A stretch of DNA of 64,000 bases, taken from positions 1 to 64,000 of the forward strand of contig JAJPIG010000012.1 in assembly GCA_021324855.1 (NCBI GenBank), given 5' to 3'. The translations under genes were made by a program, and so were the position numbers. Every line of letters begins with the position of its first letter. Position 1 is the first letter of the stretch. A model generated the notes under the pieces. That model ran no database searches. It worked only from the letters and a program-made list of their open reading frames with translations, and was not told the DNA's origin. Shown here piece by piece: positions 26,269 to 35,677 of this stretch. The stretch is from Pseudomonadota bacterium. Its GTDB lineage: Bacteria > Desulfobacterota > Binatia > Binatales > Binataceae.

Positions 26269-27774
26269 ATGACGCCCACCTCAGCGCAGACATTGCTCGG
26301 TCTCCATCTCGTGCGGTCTGACATACGTCTCGCGATCGAGCTGTTGACGGGCATTTTCGCGGCATTGTTTTCGATGCGCTTGCGCCGGCGGCGCGGCGTG
26401 GTGCGCCCGGTCGGCTTTACGTTCCTCGCGCTAGGGATGTTCAGCGATGCGGCTGCCGAGGTCATCGGGTCGCCTGATGTGCGGTCGACGCTCGAGGCGG
26501 TGGGGCTCGTGCTGCTGCTGTGGGCGATCATCCTGCTGTCGCTGGATCTGGCCGAGACCACGATTCGCCGCCGTCGCCGCCATTTCTCGACCATCTTCAA
26601 AGACCTGCTGATGCTTTTCACGTGCGCGCTGGTGGTGGCAGTGGTCCTGCGCGCGCAATTCAAGGTCGATGTCGAGCCGCTGATTGCCTCGGGCGCGGTC
26701 GCCACCGTCGTTCTCGGCCTCGCGCTTCAGGAGACGCTGGGCAACATCTTCAGCGGGCTCACGCTGCAACTGGAAAAGCCGTTTGAACCGGGCGACTGGG
26801 TGCGGATCACGAACTATGTCGGCCGCGTGCTGGGCATCGGATGGCGATCGACTACTGTGCTCACGCTCAGCAACGAGCGGATGGAAATTCCCAACGCGAT
26901 GATTGCGAGGGACGTGCTCACCAACTTTACGGCCGAGGACGGTGTGGCCGACGAAATCTCGATTGGGATCAGCTACCTCGAGCCGCCGAATCGCGTCCGC
27001 GAAGTCATTCTGCGCGCATTGCTCGACGTGCCTGACGTGGCGCGTTCGCCCGAGCCCGACGTGTACGCCTGGGAATATGGTGACTACGCGATCAAGTACC
27101 GGATTCGCTACTGGCTCGAAGATTATGGCCTGCGTGACCGCGTCCGCGATCGCGTGAATACGACGCTCTGGTACGTGCTGCGGCGCAACTCGATGGAGGT
27201 GCCGTATCCGATCCGTGCACTCCAGTTCCGCCACACGCGGCGCGAGCGAGAGAGCGAGCGCGCGTTCGAAGGGCGGCTCATCGCGGAGTTGCGCCGGGTC
27301 GATTTCCTGCACGATCTGACCGACGAGGAGTTGCAGCTACTCGCGAGCACCGTGCGGATTCACGAGTTCGGCGCCGGCGAGGTGCTGGTGCGGCAGGGCG
27401 ATGCCGGCGATTCGTTCTTCATCATCCGGCGCGGCACGGTCGAGGTGACGGTGAGCGGGGCCAACGGCCAGCGCATTCATGTCGCCGACCTGAGCCCGCC
27501 GGCCTTTTTCGGAGAGATCGCGCTGATGACCGGCGAACAGCGCAACGCCACCGTGCGCGCGCGCACCGACGTTGAAGTGCTCGAGATGGATCGTGAGGCA
27601 TTCACGCGCCTGTTTCACAACCATCCCGATGTCACCGAGCGCATCGGCGCTGTGATCGCAACGCGACTCACCGAACGCCGCGACGTCCTGGCGTCGCTGC
27701 CCGACGGCGACGGCAATCGCGCGCGCCGCAACTGGCTGATGAACAAGATGCGCGCGGTGTTCAGCCTCGGCTAG
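26269..27774 (+). CDS. MscS-type channel with C-terminal cyclic-nucleotide-binding domain
   Basis: A 501-aa inner-membrane protein. Hydrophobic segments occur at about 20-40, 65-90 and 110-130. The pore-lining helix and beta region follow (VLGLALQETLGNIFSGLTLQ, then EPGDWVRI and the STTVLTLSNERMEIPNA strand of MscS proteins). From about residue 335 there is a cyclic-nucleotide-binding domain whose phosphate-binding cassette FFGEIALMTGEQRNA (413-427) keeps the Glu and Arg425. Such channels are gated or modulated by cNMP besides tension. A class III adenylate cyclase is encoded less than 1 kb away, which makes cAMP a plausible ligand. Confidence 0.93.
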   Translation: MTPTSAQTLLGLHLVRSDIRLAIELLTGIFAALFSMRLRRRRGVVRPVGFTFLALGMFSDAAAEVIGSPDVRSTLEAVGLVLLLWAIILLSLDLAETTIRRRRRHFSTIFKDLLMLFTCALVVAVVLRAQFKVDVEPLIASGAVATVVLGLALQETLGNIFSGLTLQLEKPFEPGDWVRITNYVGRVLGIGWRSTTVLTLSNERMEIPNAMIARDVLTNFTAEDGVADEISIGISYLEPPNRVREVILRALLDVPDVARSPEPDVYAWEYGDYAIKYRIRYWLEDYGLRDRVRDRVNTTLWYVLRRNSMEVPYPIRALQFRHTRRERESERAFEGRLIAELRRVDFLHDLTDEELQLLASTVRIHEFGAGEVLVRQGDAGDSFFIIRRGTVEVTVSGANGQRIHVADLSPPAFFGEIALMTGEQRNATVRARTDVEVLEMDREAFTRLFHNHPDVTERIGAVIATRLTERRDVLASLPDGDGNRARRNWLMNKMRAVFSLG

Positions 27775-27795
27775 AAGCGAAGCCGGCGTCGATGG

Positions 27796-28581
27796 TTAAT
27801 GCGCGAGGATTTCCGCGATTCGTGAGCGCGCATCGCGTCCCGCCGGTCCCATAAGATCGAGATACTTCTGATCGATATAGTCGGCGACCGCGCTGAAGTT
27901 CGGCCGCGCCGAGCATCGTGCGAGCCATCGCCCGACCGACGCTCGCGGACCGTCCCACATCCAGGCAAGCGCCAGATGGTCGAGCCGCACGACGTACGGG
28001 ATCAGCGCGACATCGGCGAGGCTGTACTCAGCGCCGGCGAGCCACGGCGTCGAGTCGAGCTGATGCGCCATCTGTGTCAGCACCTTGTCGTAGGCCTTGA
28101 TTGCGGCGGCGAAGGGAGCGGATTCCGGGCCTTGGTTGAGGCGCTGGCGAAAGCCCTCGCGCATCGCGGGATCGGGCCGTCCAGCGGCGTAGCGTTCGAT
28201 CGCGTCAGGGCCCAGCGCGAGGAACTGATGGCGAAAAGCGAGCGCGAAGCTGACCGTCGCGCACGCCATATGCAAGCCGGTATCGGGAATCTGCGTCCAT
28301 ATACGCATCCGCGCGCGTTCGATCGGATCCTTCGGACGGACCGGATGGTCCGGATAGGCGTCGTCGAGATATTCGCAAATCACTGTCGACTCGATGATCG
28401 GCTGACCACGGTCGACAATCGTCGGCACCACCGCCTTCGGATTCATCTTCACGTAGTCGGGCGCGTTTTGATCGCCTGCGCGAAGGTTAAGATGATGCTC
28501 GACGGGTTTCAGATGCTTCTCGTGAAGCACCAGCCTGACCTTCTGCGAACAGACCGACATATTGTTGTGATAAAGGTCCAT
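27796..28581 (-). CDS. Glutathione S-transferase family protein
   Basis: A 261-aa two-domain transferase. The thioredoxin-like N-terminal domain contains SVCSQKVRLVLHEK and the conserved cis-Pro/ESTVICEYLDD glutathione-binding segment. The C-terminal domain is all-helical with the N-capping-like SLADVALIPYVVRLDHL. GGGAGG lies seven bases before the ATG. It is longer than the ~210-aa norm because of an extended helical domain. It could conjugate or reductively dehalogenate/isomerise aromatic intermediates, but no pathway gene adjoins it. It is convergent with the channel gene. Confidence 0.88.
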   Translation of the reverse strand: MDLYHNNMSVCSQKVRLVLHEKHLKPVEHHLNLRAGDQNAPDYVKMNPKAVVPTIVDRGQPIIESTVICEYLDDAYPDHPVRPKDPIERARMRIWTQIPDTGLHMACATVSFALAFRHQFLALGPDAIERYAAGRPDPAMREGFRQRLNQGPESAPFAAAIKAYDKVLTQMAHQLDSTPWLAGAEYSLADVALIPYVVRLDHLALAWMWDGPRASVGRWLARCSARPNFSAVADYIDQKYLDLMGPAGRDARSRIAEILAH

Positions 28582-28624
28582 ATTTGCCTCCCGGTTGCGC
28601 GCTGGCGCGGCGCGCCGCTGCGGT

Positions 28625-30853
28625 TTACTTCGTTTCGAACTCGAAAACCATTTCGCCGGCCGCGTGATGATCGCCGGCAGCGAGCTTCTCGAGGTACAAC
28701 CCGATCAGCTTGTCATCGGGATTTTCCGCCAGCAACGCGCTGAACGCCTGACGGGCGGAATCGGCGGAGCCCTGCCTCAGGATACGAAGCGCTTCCGCAT
28801 AACGTTCGCATCGACGCGGATCGACGCCGTCGCCCGCGCGACCCACAACCTCCACCACCGGCACCAGCTCCTCCTTGCCCTTGACCCTGACCAGCCCTAT
28901 CTCGCGGACGAGGTAATTCGCGGCGCCGGCTTCATCGAGCGTGCGCCTGGTGACGATCAGATGGGATCCGAAGCGGCGCGTCAGTCCTTCGAGGCGCGAG
29001 GCGAGGTTCACGGTGTCGCCGATGACCGAGTATTCGAAATGCTGGTCGCCGCCAAAGTTGCCGACGATCACTTCGCCGGTAGCGATGCCGATGCCGATGT
29101 CGAGGTCGGCGAAGCGTGGATCGTCCTTGCGCAGGCGTCCCAGTTCGTCGAGCATTGCCAGCGCGCAATCGATCGCTTTGCGCGACGGGTTTTCTATCTC
29201 CTCGGGAGCGCCCCAGAAGGCCATGATGCCGTCGCCCATCAGCTTGTCGAGCACGCCCCGGCTCTCGAAAATCAGCCGCGCCATCGCGTTGGTGTACGTG
29301 TTGAGCAGCGCGACCAGCGCCTCGGCCTCGGAACGCTCGGCGCGCGAGGTGAAGTTCATTATGTCGGAAAACAGGATGCTCAAATGGCGACGCTCGCCGC
29401 CGAGCCTGAGCCCCTGCGGATCGTCCATCAACGAGGCGATCACGTGCGGATGGAGATAATGCTCGAAGGCGTGGCGGATGAAGCGTTTTTCCCGGCCCTC
29501 GGTCGCGTAACGGAAACTTGCGAGCAGCACGTAGGTTAGCATCACGGCAGCGAGCGGAAAGACCACGCCAACCAATGAGCCATCGAGCCACAGACGCGCC
29601 TGCGCGTAGAGAAAATAACCGCCCGCGAGTATCAGCAGCATCAGGAATGACCAGACCGCGGAGAGCGTAGCGGCCGCCGCACTGATCGCGAGGCCAAGCA
29701 CGAGCGCGCCGACTTGTTCCTCGCCGGCGCTCGACTCGGAGCGGCGCACGAAGGTCTCCTGAAGCACGTTATCGATCGCGTTGGCGTGAATTTCGACCGC
29801 CGGATAATCGGCGCCGACCGGCGTCACGACGCGATCGCCCAGTCCATGGCCTGTTACCCCCACCAGCACAATCTTTTTCGCGAGCGCATCTGCCGGTAAA
29901 CGATGGTTCACGATGTCCGTGACGGAGTAGCGCGGAAACGCCGACTCGCCGCCGCGAAAATCGACCATCATGCGGCCCATCTCATCGACCGGCACACGCT
30001 CATCGCCGATCGCGACGCTCGTCACGCCCGCCGGCCCAAGGCCGAGCGAGAGCGGCGCCTGATCGCGATACTCGGAGACCAGCGCCATGAAGAGCGGCAC
30101 GCAGTAGCGGTTGTGGAAATGCACCACCGTAAGCTCCGAACGCATGACGCCATCCGCGTCGGAGTCGATGTCCACGTAGGCGGTGCCTTTGGCGGCCTGA
30201 AGCAGCGGTTGAATCGGTGGTAGATAGGCATCGGCAGTCAGGATCGGCGCAGGCCGCCCGGCAGCCTTGAGTACCATTCCGTAAGCAAGCGGCGGCGGAG
30301 TCTGAAGCGCGGTGACGTAGCCGGCGTTCTGCTGCGCCGCTTCGGCATTGACGAACTGATGACTCGCGAAGGGAAAGCCGAGCACCGTCATGCCCTGGGT
30401 GCGCAGCGCTTTGGCGAAGCGCAGGTCGTGGCCCTCGCCGAGTGTGCTCGCGATGGCGGCGGGACTCAGACCCTCGGCACGGAGCCGTTGGGCGATCTGC
30501 TCGCGCTGGATGTCGTCGTCGTCGCGTTCGCTGAAGAAGATATCGAAGCCGACTACCTTGACCCTGTAATCGCGGAGCGCATCGACAAGCCGACCCATCG
30601 TGCTCCGCGGCCACGGCCAGCGGCCAAGCTCGGCGATGCTCTTGTCGTCGACGGCGGCAATCGCGACGACGCCGAGCGGTTTGCGTCCCGGCCGCGCATA
30701 CATCCGGAGGTCGGACGCCTTGAGTTCCGCCATCTCAACCACTTGCGGATAGCGGGCGTTGAGGGCGAACAAAGCGACGACCACCAGCAGGCCGAGCACG
30801 AAAGTGCGCAACCCGGCGCTGTGAAAGACCGTCGTCGGTTTGCCTGAGGCCAT
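28625..30853 (-). CDS. CHASE2-domain class III adenylate cyclase
   Basis: A 742-aa membrane sensor. An N-terminal helix (about 15-32) leads into a periplasmic CHASE2 domain (about 40-330, with VVAIAAVDDKSIAELGRWPWPR and VVGFDIFFSE). Three transmembrane helices follow, then a class III cyclase domain (about 490-650). Metal-binding Asp497 (FSDIMNFT) and Asp541 (LMGDG) are present, and Lys537 with Asp613 (IGDTVNLASR) are the pair that selects ATP over GTP. It is last in an operon behind the FecR protein and a predicted beta-barrel, a known association for envelope-stress signalling. Confidence 0.92.
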   Translation of the reverse strand: MASGKPTTVFHSAGLRTFVLGLLVVVALFALNARYPQVVEMAELKASDLRMYARPGRKPLGVVAIAAVDDKSIAELGRWPWPRSTMGRLVDALRDYRVKVVGFDIFFSERDDDDIQREQIAQRLRAEGLSPAAIASTLGEGHDLRFAKALRTQGMTVLGFPFASHQFVNAEAAQQNAGYVTALQTPPPLAYGMVLKAAGRPAPILTADAYLPPIQPLLQAAKGTAYVDIDSDADGVMRSELTVVHFHNRYCVPLFMALVSEYRDQAPLSLGLGPAGVTSVAIGDERVPVDEMGRMMVDFRGGESAFPRYSVTDIVNHRLPADALAKKIVLVGVTGHGLGDRVVTPVGADYPAVEIHANAIDNVLQETFVRRSESSAGEEQVGALVLGLAISAAAATLSAVWSFLMLLILAGGYFLYAQARLWLDGSLVGVVFPLAAVMLTYVLLASFRYATEGREKRFIRHAFEHYLHPHVIASLMDDPQGLRLGGERRHLSILFSDIMNFTSRAERSEAEALVALLNTYTNAMARLIFESRGVLDKLMGDGIMAFWGAPEEIENPSRKAIDCALAMLDELGRLRKDDPRFADLDIGIGIATGEVIVGNFGGDQHFEYSVIGDTVNLASRLEGLTRRFGSHLIVTRRTLDEAGAANYLVREIGLVRVKGKEELVPVVEVVGRAGDGVDPRRCERYAEALRILRQGSADSARQAFSALLAENPDDKLIGLYLEKLAAGDHHAAGEMVFEFETK

Positions 30854-30925
30854 AGCCGGCGGAACCGGCCAAAGATTAAAACACCGGGGGGCTTATGCCA
30901 ACCGGGTCGGGAGAATCGCGGACCG

Positions 30926-31693
30926 CTATTCCGACCAGCTAAACTGGCGGAACATGCTGATGGTTCCGAACTGCTTCGCAGTGCCGTAGCCGAACTGGGT
31001 CATGAAACCCAACTGCCAGGGACGATAGAGTACGGTTAGATCCGGGCCGCCCTGGCCGGCACTGCCGTTGGTGATGCCGCCTGTCCAGAACGCTCCGCCG
31101 GCTCCAGCCAACAGCAGGAACTTCTCGGTCGACATCGCGACCGTACGCAGATCAATCTCGGTCGCAGTCACGCCGTTTTCCCAAGTATGGAGCGAGCTGA
31201 ACGAAAAGTTCAGCGGGAACCGGCTGTACGCGAAGAGCCAACTGTTGAGATCGCCCTCGACCAGCGAGCTATGGCTGTCGCCGGCATCGTGCCCGCCCGA
31301 GATGTAGAAATGAGTGCTCGGCAGGATCGCGAAATCGAGGCCGCCCTGGAAGCGTCCGAAGTTGTAGCGCGAACTGGGGCCGGTGGTTGGATCGAGTGGA
31401 TTGGAGAAACCATGCCCGACATAGAGTTGATAGCCGGTCGCGCGGCCGAAGATGCCGATATAGCGGGTTACGCTCTGCTCGATCTGAAAGCCTTCCTGCG
31501 TGACGCCCGATTGATCGCTGACGTAACCGCCGCTGTACAGGACAAGCTGGAAGTTTCCCGGCTCCTTAAGTGAGAAGAAATTCGGATAGTAGCTGCTGAG
31601 CTGCGCGTGAGCGGAGCCGGTCCAAACCGCAGTTATCACAAGCGCCAGTGTCGCGACGCATGCGAACGTCAACCTGCCTGACATCCGGGACAC
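30926..31693 (-). CDS. Predicted outer-membrane beta-barrel protein
   Basis: A 255-aa secreted protein with a clear signal peptide ending in SAHA (about residue 30). The mature part alternates aromatic and polar residues in short strands (NFQLVLYSGGYVSD, YNFGRFQGGLDFAI, LTVLYRPWQLGFMTQFGYG) and ends in an aromatic-containing FSWSE, all suggestive of an outer-membrane barrel. No named family is recognised. It lies between the FecR protein (12 bases after it) and the CHASE2 cyclase (72 bases before it) and probably works with them, for example as a surface component of the sensor. Confidence 0.7.
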   Translation of the reverse strand: MSRMSGRLTFACVATLALVITAVWTGSAHAQLSSYYPNFFSLKEPGNFQLVLYSGGYVSDQSGVTQEGFQIEQSVTRYIGIFGRATGYQLYVGHGFSNPLDPTTGPSSRYNFGRFQGGLDFAILPSTHFYISGGHDAGDSHSSLVEGDLNSWLFAYSRFPLNFSFSSLHTWENGVTATEIDLRTVAMSTEKFLLLAGAGGAFWTGGITNGSAGQGGPDLTVLYRPWQLGFMTQFGYGTAKQFGTISMFRQFSWSE

Positions 31694-31705
31694 GGAATAC
31701 TCCGG

Positions 31706-32482
31706 TTATCCGGGGAATCCACCACCGCTTGGCGGGGGGGGAGGTGGCGGGGGGGACAGAGGTGGCGGTGGTGGCGCAGAACTGCCGCCGGGGCTGACTC
31801 CGGTGAAACCGCCCACGCCTCCACCACCGGTGGTTCCGATGGCTGCCGGCTGTAGCGGCGCCAACGCACATGGTACCGACGTGGTATATCCGGCCTGGAC
31901 TTCGACCGCAGGCGCACTCGTATTCAGGGTGTTGCGGACCTCGACCACGCCCTCGCTCACGGAGACATCGGTGAATTTAGCACAGTTCGGATAGCCTGGG
32001 CGCTGGATGCCGGCCCGGTAATCGGTGTCGTAGGTGGTGCCGCGCGCCGCCGCGATCGCGTTCGGCGTATGCACGGAAAAGTTCGGCACTCCGCCAGCGG
32101 AGGTCAGATGAACAAATGATCGCAGCAGGCCCGAAACCAGTCCGATTTGCGTACTGACGCGGCCGCCCGCGCCGATCAGATGTTGGTCGATCGTGACTGT
32201 GCTGGAGTCGTGGATTTCAAGCCGGCTCTGGTCGCTCAGCGTGATCGTCGCGGACGAGTTGGGCCCGGTTACGATCCGATCCCCGACTTGTATCGCAGTT
32301 CCTTGCGCGAGGTTGCTGGTTGCGCCAGCGCGCTGAAGTTGCACTTGCCCCTGGACTGTGGTGGCGGTACCAGCGGTCTGTGCGAGGGCGGCATTCGTGA
32401 ACGCGAACAGCGTCGCGATAGCGAATGCCGTGGCCGCAAGCAGCGCTACACGATGCGGACGGTATTCCTCCTCCGGAGTCAT
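31706..32482 (-). CDS. FecR-domain periplasmic protein with poly-proline tail
   Basis: A 258-aa exported protein. The signal peptide ends near residue 34 (AALAQ). The FecR domain covers about 40-175: GQVQLQRAG, LAQGTAIQVGDRIVTGPNSSATITLSDQSRLEI and VHTPNAIAAARGTTYD. The tail after residue 215 is glycine-rich and then almost pure proline with two runs of five to eight residues. These are encoded by G-tracts of eight (31734-31741) and seven (31749-31755) on the plus strand. FecR domains relay signals across the periplasm; here the partner is likely the CHASE2 domain of the cyclase two genes on. It is the first gene of the operon. Confidence 0.85.
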   Translation of the reverse strand: MTPEEEYRPHRVALLAATAFAIATLFAFTNAALAQTAGTATTVQGQVQLQRAGATSNLAQGTAIQVGDRIVTGPNSSATITLSDQSRLEIHDSSTVTIDQHLIGAGGRVSTQIGLVSGLLRSFVHLTSAGGVPNFSVHTPNAIAAARGTTYDTDYRAGIQRPGYPNCAKFTDVSVSEGVVEVRNTLNTSAPAVEVQAGYTTSVPCALAPLQPAAIGTTGGGGVGGFTGVSPGGSSAPPPPPLSPPPPPPPPSGGGFPG

Positions 32483-32496
32483 AAATCTGCTCGAAC

Positions 32497-32525
32497 CTTT
32501 TACGTTGTGCGGTCCAACCGGTCAA
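32497..32525 (-). promoter_or_regulatory. Candidate sigma70-type promoter for the fecR operon
   Basis: On the minus strand TTGACC (32525-32520) is followed after exactly 17 bases by TAAAAG (32502-32497), 14 bases before the start codon of the FecR gene. Spacing is ideal and the -35 matches five of six consensus bases. Confidence 0.5.
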
Positions 32526-32730
32526 GGCTATTTTGAGCTTTGTTTGCCGATAACGTGGGGAAATTTACAGCACGGCACGTCATTCGACTGAATCGGCATA
32601 ACATCGGATGACCGCAAGCCAGGCGTTGACGCAAGTTGCCTCGTTTTCTTGACACTGTTCGGCGTTCGTGAAAATCAGCTAAACTGGCTGCGCGTACCCC
32701 AGACTGATAGCTCGCAAGGAGTCCCTGTTG

Positions 32731-33645
32731 ATGGCATCAGAGAAAGTCAAAGTTGCAATTATCGGCTCGGGCAACATCGGCACCGACCTGATGTTCAAGC
32801 TGCGCCGCAGCTCGGTGCTCGAGCTCACCTGGATGGTCGGTGTCGTGCCCGATTCCGACGGCCTTCGGCGAGCGCGCGAGCTTGGCTACCGCACCACGCA
32901 TCGTGGCATCGACGACCTGAAGGACCATCTCGAGGATTTCGAGATGGCCTTCGATGCGACCACCGCCCATGCGCATTACCGTCATGCTGAACTGCTCAAG
33001 CAGTGGGGCAAAATCGCAATCGATCTGACGCCGGCCGCGATCGGCCCGTACGTCATCCCGGTGGTCAATCTCGACCAGTATCTCGACCACCAGAATGTGA
33101 ACCTGGTGACCTGCGGCGGTCAGGCGACCGTGCCGATGGTCCATGCGGTGTCGCGGGTCGTGCCGGTCAAGTACGCGGAGATCGTTTCGACTGTGGCCAG
33201 CCGCTCAGCCGGCCCCGGAACGCGTCAGAATATCGATGAATTCACCGAAACGACGGCGCGCGGGCTTGCCGAGGTCGGTGGTGCGGAGGAGGGCAAGGCG
33301 ATCATCATCCTGAATCCTGCCGACCCACCGATCATCATGCGCAACACGGTTTACGTGAGCCTGCCGAAGGGCGCCGATCGCGAAGCGATCAGGGGATCGA
33401 TAGAGGAAATGGTCGCCGAGGTGCAGCGCTACGTGCCCGGCTACCATCTCAAGTCCCCGCCCATCTTCGACGAGGATCGCGTGATAATCATGCTCGAGGT
33501 CGAGGGCGCGGGCGATTACCTGCCCAAGTACTCGGGCAATCTGGACATCATGACCTCGGCGGCGGTGCGCGTCGCCGAGGGTTTCGCAAGCCATCTCAAG
33601 GCGCGCAAGGGCCGTAACGAGCGGCGAGAGGAGAGCAGGGCATGA
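32731..33645 (+). CDS. mhpF: Acetaldehyde/propanal dehydrogenase, CoA-acylating
   Basis: A 304-aa enzyme of the MhpF/BphJ/HsaG family that turns acetaldehyde or propanal plus CoA and NAD+ into the acyl-CoA, the last step of meta cleavage. GSGNIG at 12-17 binds NAD and Cys128 ([12 protein letters not shown]) is the catalytic thiol. ATG 32731 follows AAGGA by ten bases. Its stop overlaps the aldolase start by four bases, fitting the obligate aldolase-dehydrogenase complex that channels the aldehyde. Confidence 0.95.
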   Translation: MASEKVKVAIIGSGNIGTDLMFKLRRSSVLELTWMVGVVPDSDGLRRARELGYRTTHRGIDDLKDHLEDFEMAFDATTAHAHYRHAELLKQWGKIAIDLTPAAIGPYVIPVVNLDQYLDHQNVNLVTCGGQATVPMVHAVSRVVPVKYAEIVSTVASRSAGPGTRQNIDEFTETTARGLAEVGGAEEGKAIIILNPADPPIIMRNTVYVSLPKGADREAIRGSIEEMVAEVQRYVPGYHLKSPPIFDEDRVIIMLEVEGAGDYLPKYSGNLDIMTSAAVRVAEGFASHLKARKGRNERREESRA

Positions 33646-34694
33646 GTGCCAGGAAAATCTGGATTACCGATACCACGCTGCGCGATGGCGACCATGCGAT
33701 GTCGCACAAGTACGAGGTCGAGCAGGTGCGGCGCATCGCGCAGGCGCTCGATGACGCCGGCGTCCCGGTGATCGAGGTGTCGCACGGCGACGGCCTCGGC
33801 GGCTCATCGATGCAGTACGGCTTCTCGGTCGAGGAGGAGGAGAAGTACCTGCGTGCCGCGGCCGAAGTAATCAAGCGCGGCCGGATGGCGTTTCTACTGC
33901 TCCCGGGAATCGGCACGCGCAAGGATCTCGAGCGGGCCGCGAAAATCGGCGCAAAGGTCGCGCGTATCGCGACGCATTGCACTGAGGCTGACATCTCCGA
34001 GCAGCACATCAAGATGGCCAAGGACCTCGGCCTCGACGTGCATACTTTTTTGATGATGTCGCACATGACCTCGCCCGAAGAGTTGGCCGGACAGGCCAAG
34101 CTGATGGAGAGCTACGGCGCGGATTGCATCTACGTGGTCGATTCCGCCGGCGCGCAGCTCGTCGATCAGGCGCGCCAGCGCGTGCGCGCGCTGCGCCATG
34201 CGCTCGAGCCAAAGACCGAGGTGGGTTTCCACGCTCATAACAATCTCGGGCTTGCGGTCGGCAACAGCCTGGTCGCGATCGAAGAGGGCGCGACACGCAT
34301 CGACGGCAGCACCTGCGGACTCGGCGCCGGCGCCGGCAATACGCAGACCGAGGCGCTGGTCGCGGTGCTCGATCGGATGGGCATCGACACTGGCATCGAC
34401 CTGTTCAAGATCATGGATGTGGCCGAAGAGGTGGTTTATCCGATCATGCGGCAGCGGCACGTCCCGCGCATCGATCGCGGCAGCCTGACTATCGGATATG
34501 CAGGCGTCTACTCCACGTTCCTGTTGTTCGCGCAGCGCGCGGCCGAGAAGTTCGGCGTCGAAGCGCGCGACATTCTGGTGGAGCTTGGCAAACGCAAGAT
34601 GGTCGGCGGGCAGGAAGACATGATCATCGACGTCGCAGTCGAGCTTGCGAACCAGGCGAAGAGCAAGCCCGCGCGCGCCGAAGCCCGCGCCTGA
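33642..34694 (+). CDS. mhpE: 4-hydroxy-2-oxovalerate aldolase
   Basis: A 350-aa class II, divalent-metal aldolase (DmpG/BphI/HsaF family) that splits 4-hydroxy-2-oxo acids to pyruvate and an aldehyde. The N-terminal [17 protein letters not shown] holds the catalytic Arg/Asp and HAHNN provides two metal-binding His. The C-terminal communication domain ([19 protein letters not shown] onward) binds the dehydrogenase. Translational coupling with the previous gene is expected from the ATGA overlap. Confidence 0.95.
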   Translation: MSARKIWITDTTLRDGDHAMSHKYEVEQVRRIAQALDDAGVPVIEVSHGDGLGGSSMQYGFSVEEEEKYLRAAAEVIKRGRMAFLLLPGIGTRKDLERAAKIGAKVARIATHCTEADISEQHIKMAKDLGLDVHTFLMMSHMTSPEELAGQAKLMESYGADCIYVVDSAGAQLVDQARQRVRALRHALEPKTEVGFHAHNNLGLAVGNSLVAIEEGATRIDGSTCGLGAGAGNTQTEALVAVLDRMGIDTGIDLFKIMDVAEEVVYPIMRQRHVPRIDRGSLTIGYAGVYSTFLLFAQRAAEKFGVEARDILVELGKRKMVGGQEDMIIDVAVELANQAKSKPARAEARA

Positions 34695-34732
34695 CAAACA
34701 TCGGCGCTGAGCGCCGCTGAATCACAAGCGTC

Positions 34733-34772
34733 GATGGGCGCCGGCGATCAGGCGCCCCATCGTCCCTTTTTT
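34733..34772 (+). terminator. Intrinsic terminator inside the meta-cleavage cluster
   Basis: GATGGGCGCC (34733-34742) pairs with GGCGCCCCATC (34751-34761), one base bulged, then GTCCC and six T (34767-34772). It falls between the aldolase and the alpha/beta hydrolase gene. A second small hairpin (CGGCGC/GCGCCG, about 34702-34716) precedes it. Confidence 0.75.
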
Positions 34773-34788
34773 GAGAGGGAGCACTTGG

Positions 34789-35661
34789 ATGTCTATCTGG
34801 ACTGACCTGATGGGCCATGACTTCCGACAGACCTTTTACGATGCCGGCGGCGTACGCACCCGCGCGATAGAAGCCGGCTCCGGCCCCGCGCTCATTTTGC
34901 TGCATGGTACGGGCGGGCACGCCGAAGCCTATGCGCGTAACCTCGTCGAGCACGCGCGCCATTTCCATGTCTACGCGGTCGATATGGTCGGGCACGGCTA
35001 CTCCGGAATGCCCGACATCGCGTACAACTACGACGATTACGTGAAATGGCTCGCCGCGTTTATGGACGCGATCGGCGCGCGCAGCGCCTGTGTTTCGGGC
35101 GAGTCGCTCGGCGCGATGGTGGCGCAGCTCTTCGCGATCCGCCATCCCGAGCGCGCCAAAAAAATCGTGCTCAACACCGGCATCATGTGGCCGCCGGATG
35201 ACGCAGGGCGCAAGGAGGTGACTGATCTCCTCGAACGGAGTCGGGCGGCGACCGGCGGATTGACGCGCGAGCTGGTGCGCAAGCGTCTTGAGTGGCTGAT
35301 GTACGAGCCGGCGAAGAGCGTGACTGAGGAACTGGTCGATGTTCGATATCAAATCTACTCGCAGCCCGGACGCGCGCCGGTGATTCGCAAGATCGCCGAG
35401 GCGAGCATCAGCGGGCTCCTGGCGCTCGAAGCCGGCCGCGGACTTTGCGATCCGGAGTTGCTGCGGCAATGCCGATGCCCGGTGTTGCTGATCTGGACGC
35501 GGCATAATCCCGGTCAATCGATCCCGGTGGCTGAGGCCGGCATGAAGCATATTCCTAACGCCCGCATGGTGATCATGGAGCAAAGCGCGCACTGGCCGCA
35601 GTGGGAGGAGCCCGAGCTGTTCAACAAGCTGCACCTCGAGTTCCTGCGCGGCAACGCCTAG
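34789..35661 (+). CDS. Alpha/beta-fold hydrolase, probable meta-cleavage product hydrolase
   Basis: A 290-aa hydrolase. LLHGTGGHAEAY supplies the oxyanion region and the nucleophile is Ser106 (SGESLGAM). The catalytic His is in SAHWPQW. Where related enzymes have the acid Asp this one reads WTRHNPGQSIP, so the acid may be replaced or lie elsewhere. Position between aldolase and ketopentenoate hydratase suggests it hydrolyses the C-C bond of the ring-cleaved product, like BphD/HsaD. ATG 34789 has a GAGAGGGAG site. A terminator just upstream implies its own promoter or partial read-through. Confidence 0.85.
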   Translation: MSIWTDLMGHDFRQTFYDAGGVRTRAIEAGSGPALILLHGTGGHAEAYARNLVEHARHFHVYAVDMVGHGYSGMPDIAYNYDDYVKWLAAFMDAIGARSACVSGESLGAMVAQLFAIRHPERAKKIVLNTGIMWPPDDAGRKEVTDLLERSRAATGGLTRELVRKRLEWLMYEPAKSVTEELVDVRYQIYSQPGRAPVIRKIAEASISGLLALEAGRGLCDPELLRQCRCPVLLIWTRHNPGQSIPVAEAGMKHIPNARMVIMEQSAHWPQWEEPELFNKLHLEFLRGNA

Positions 35662-35677
35662 AGACAGGAGACCGCCG

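Noticed and set aside
32649-32685. TTGACA upstream of the acylating dehydrogenase with TAAACT further on
   Set aside because: The two boxes are 25 bases apart, too far for a sigma70 promoter, and the hexamers at 17-18 bases spacing are poor.
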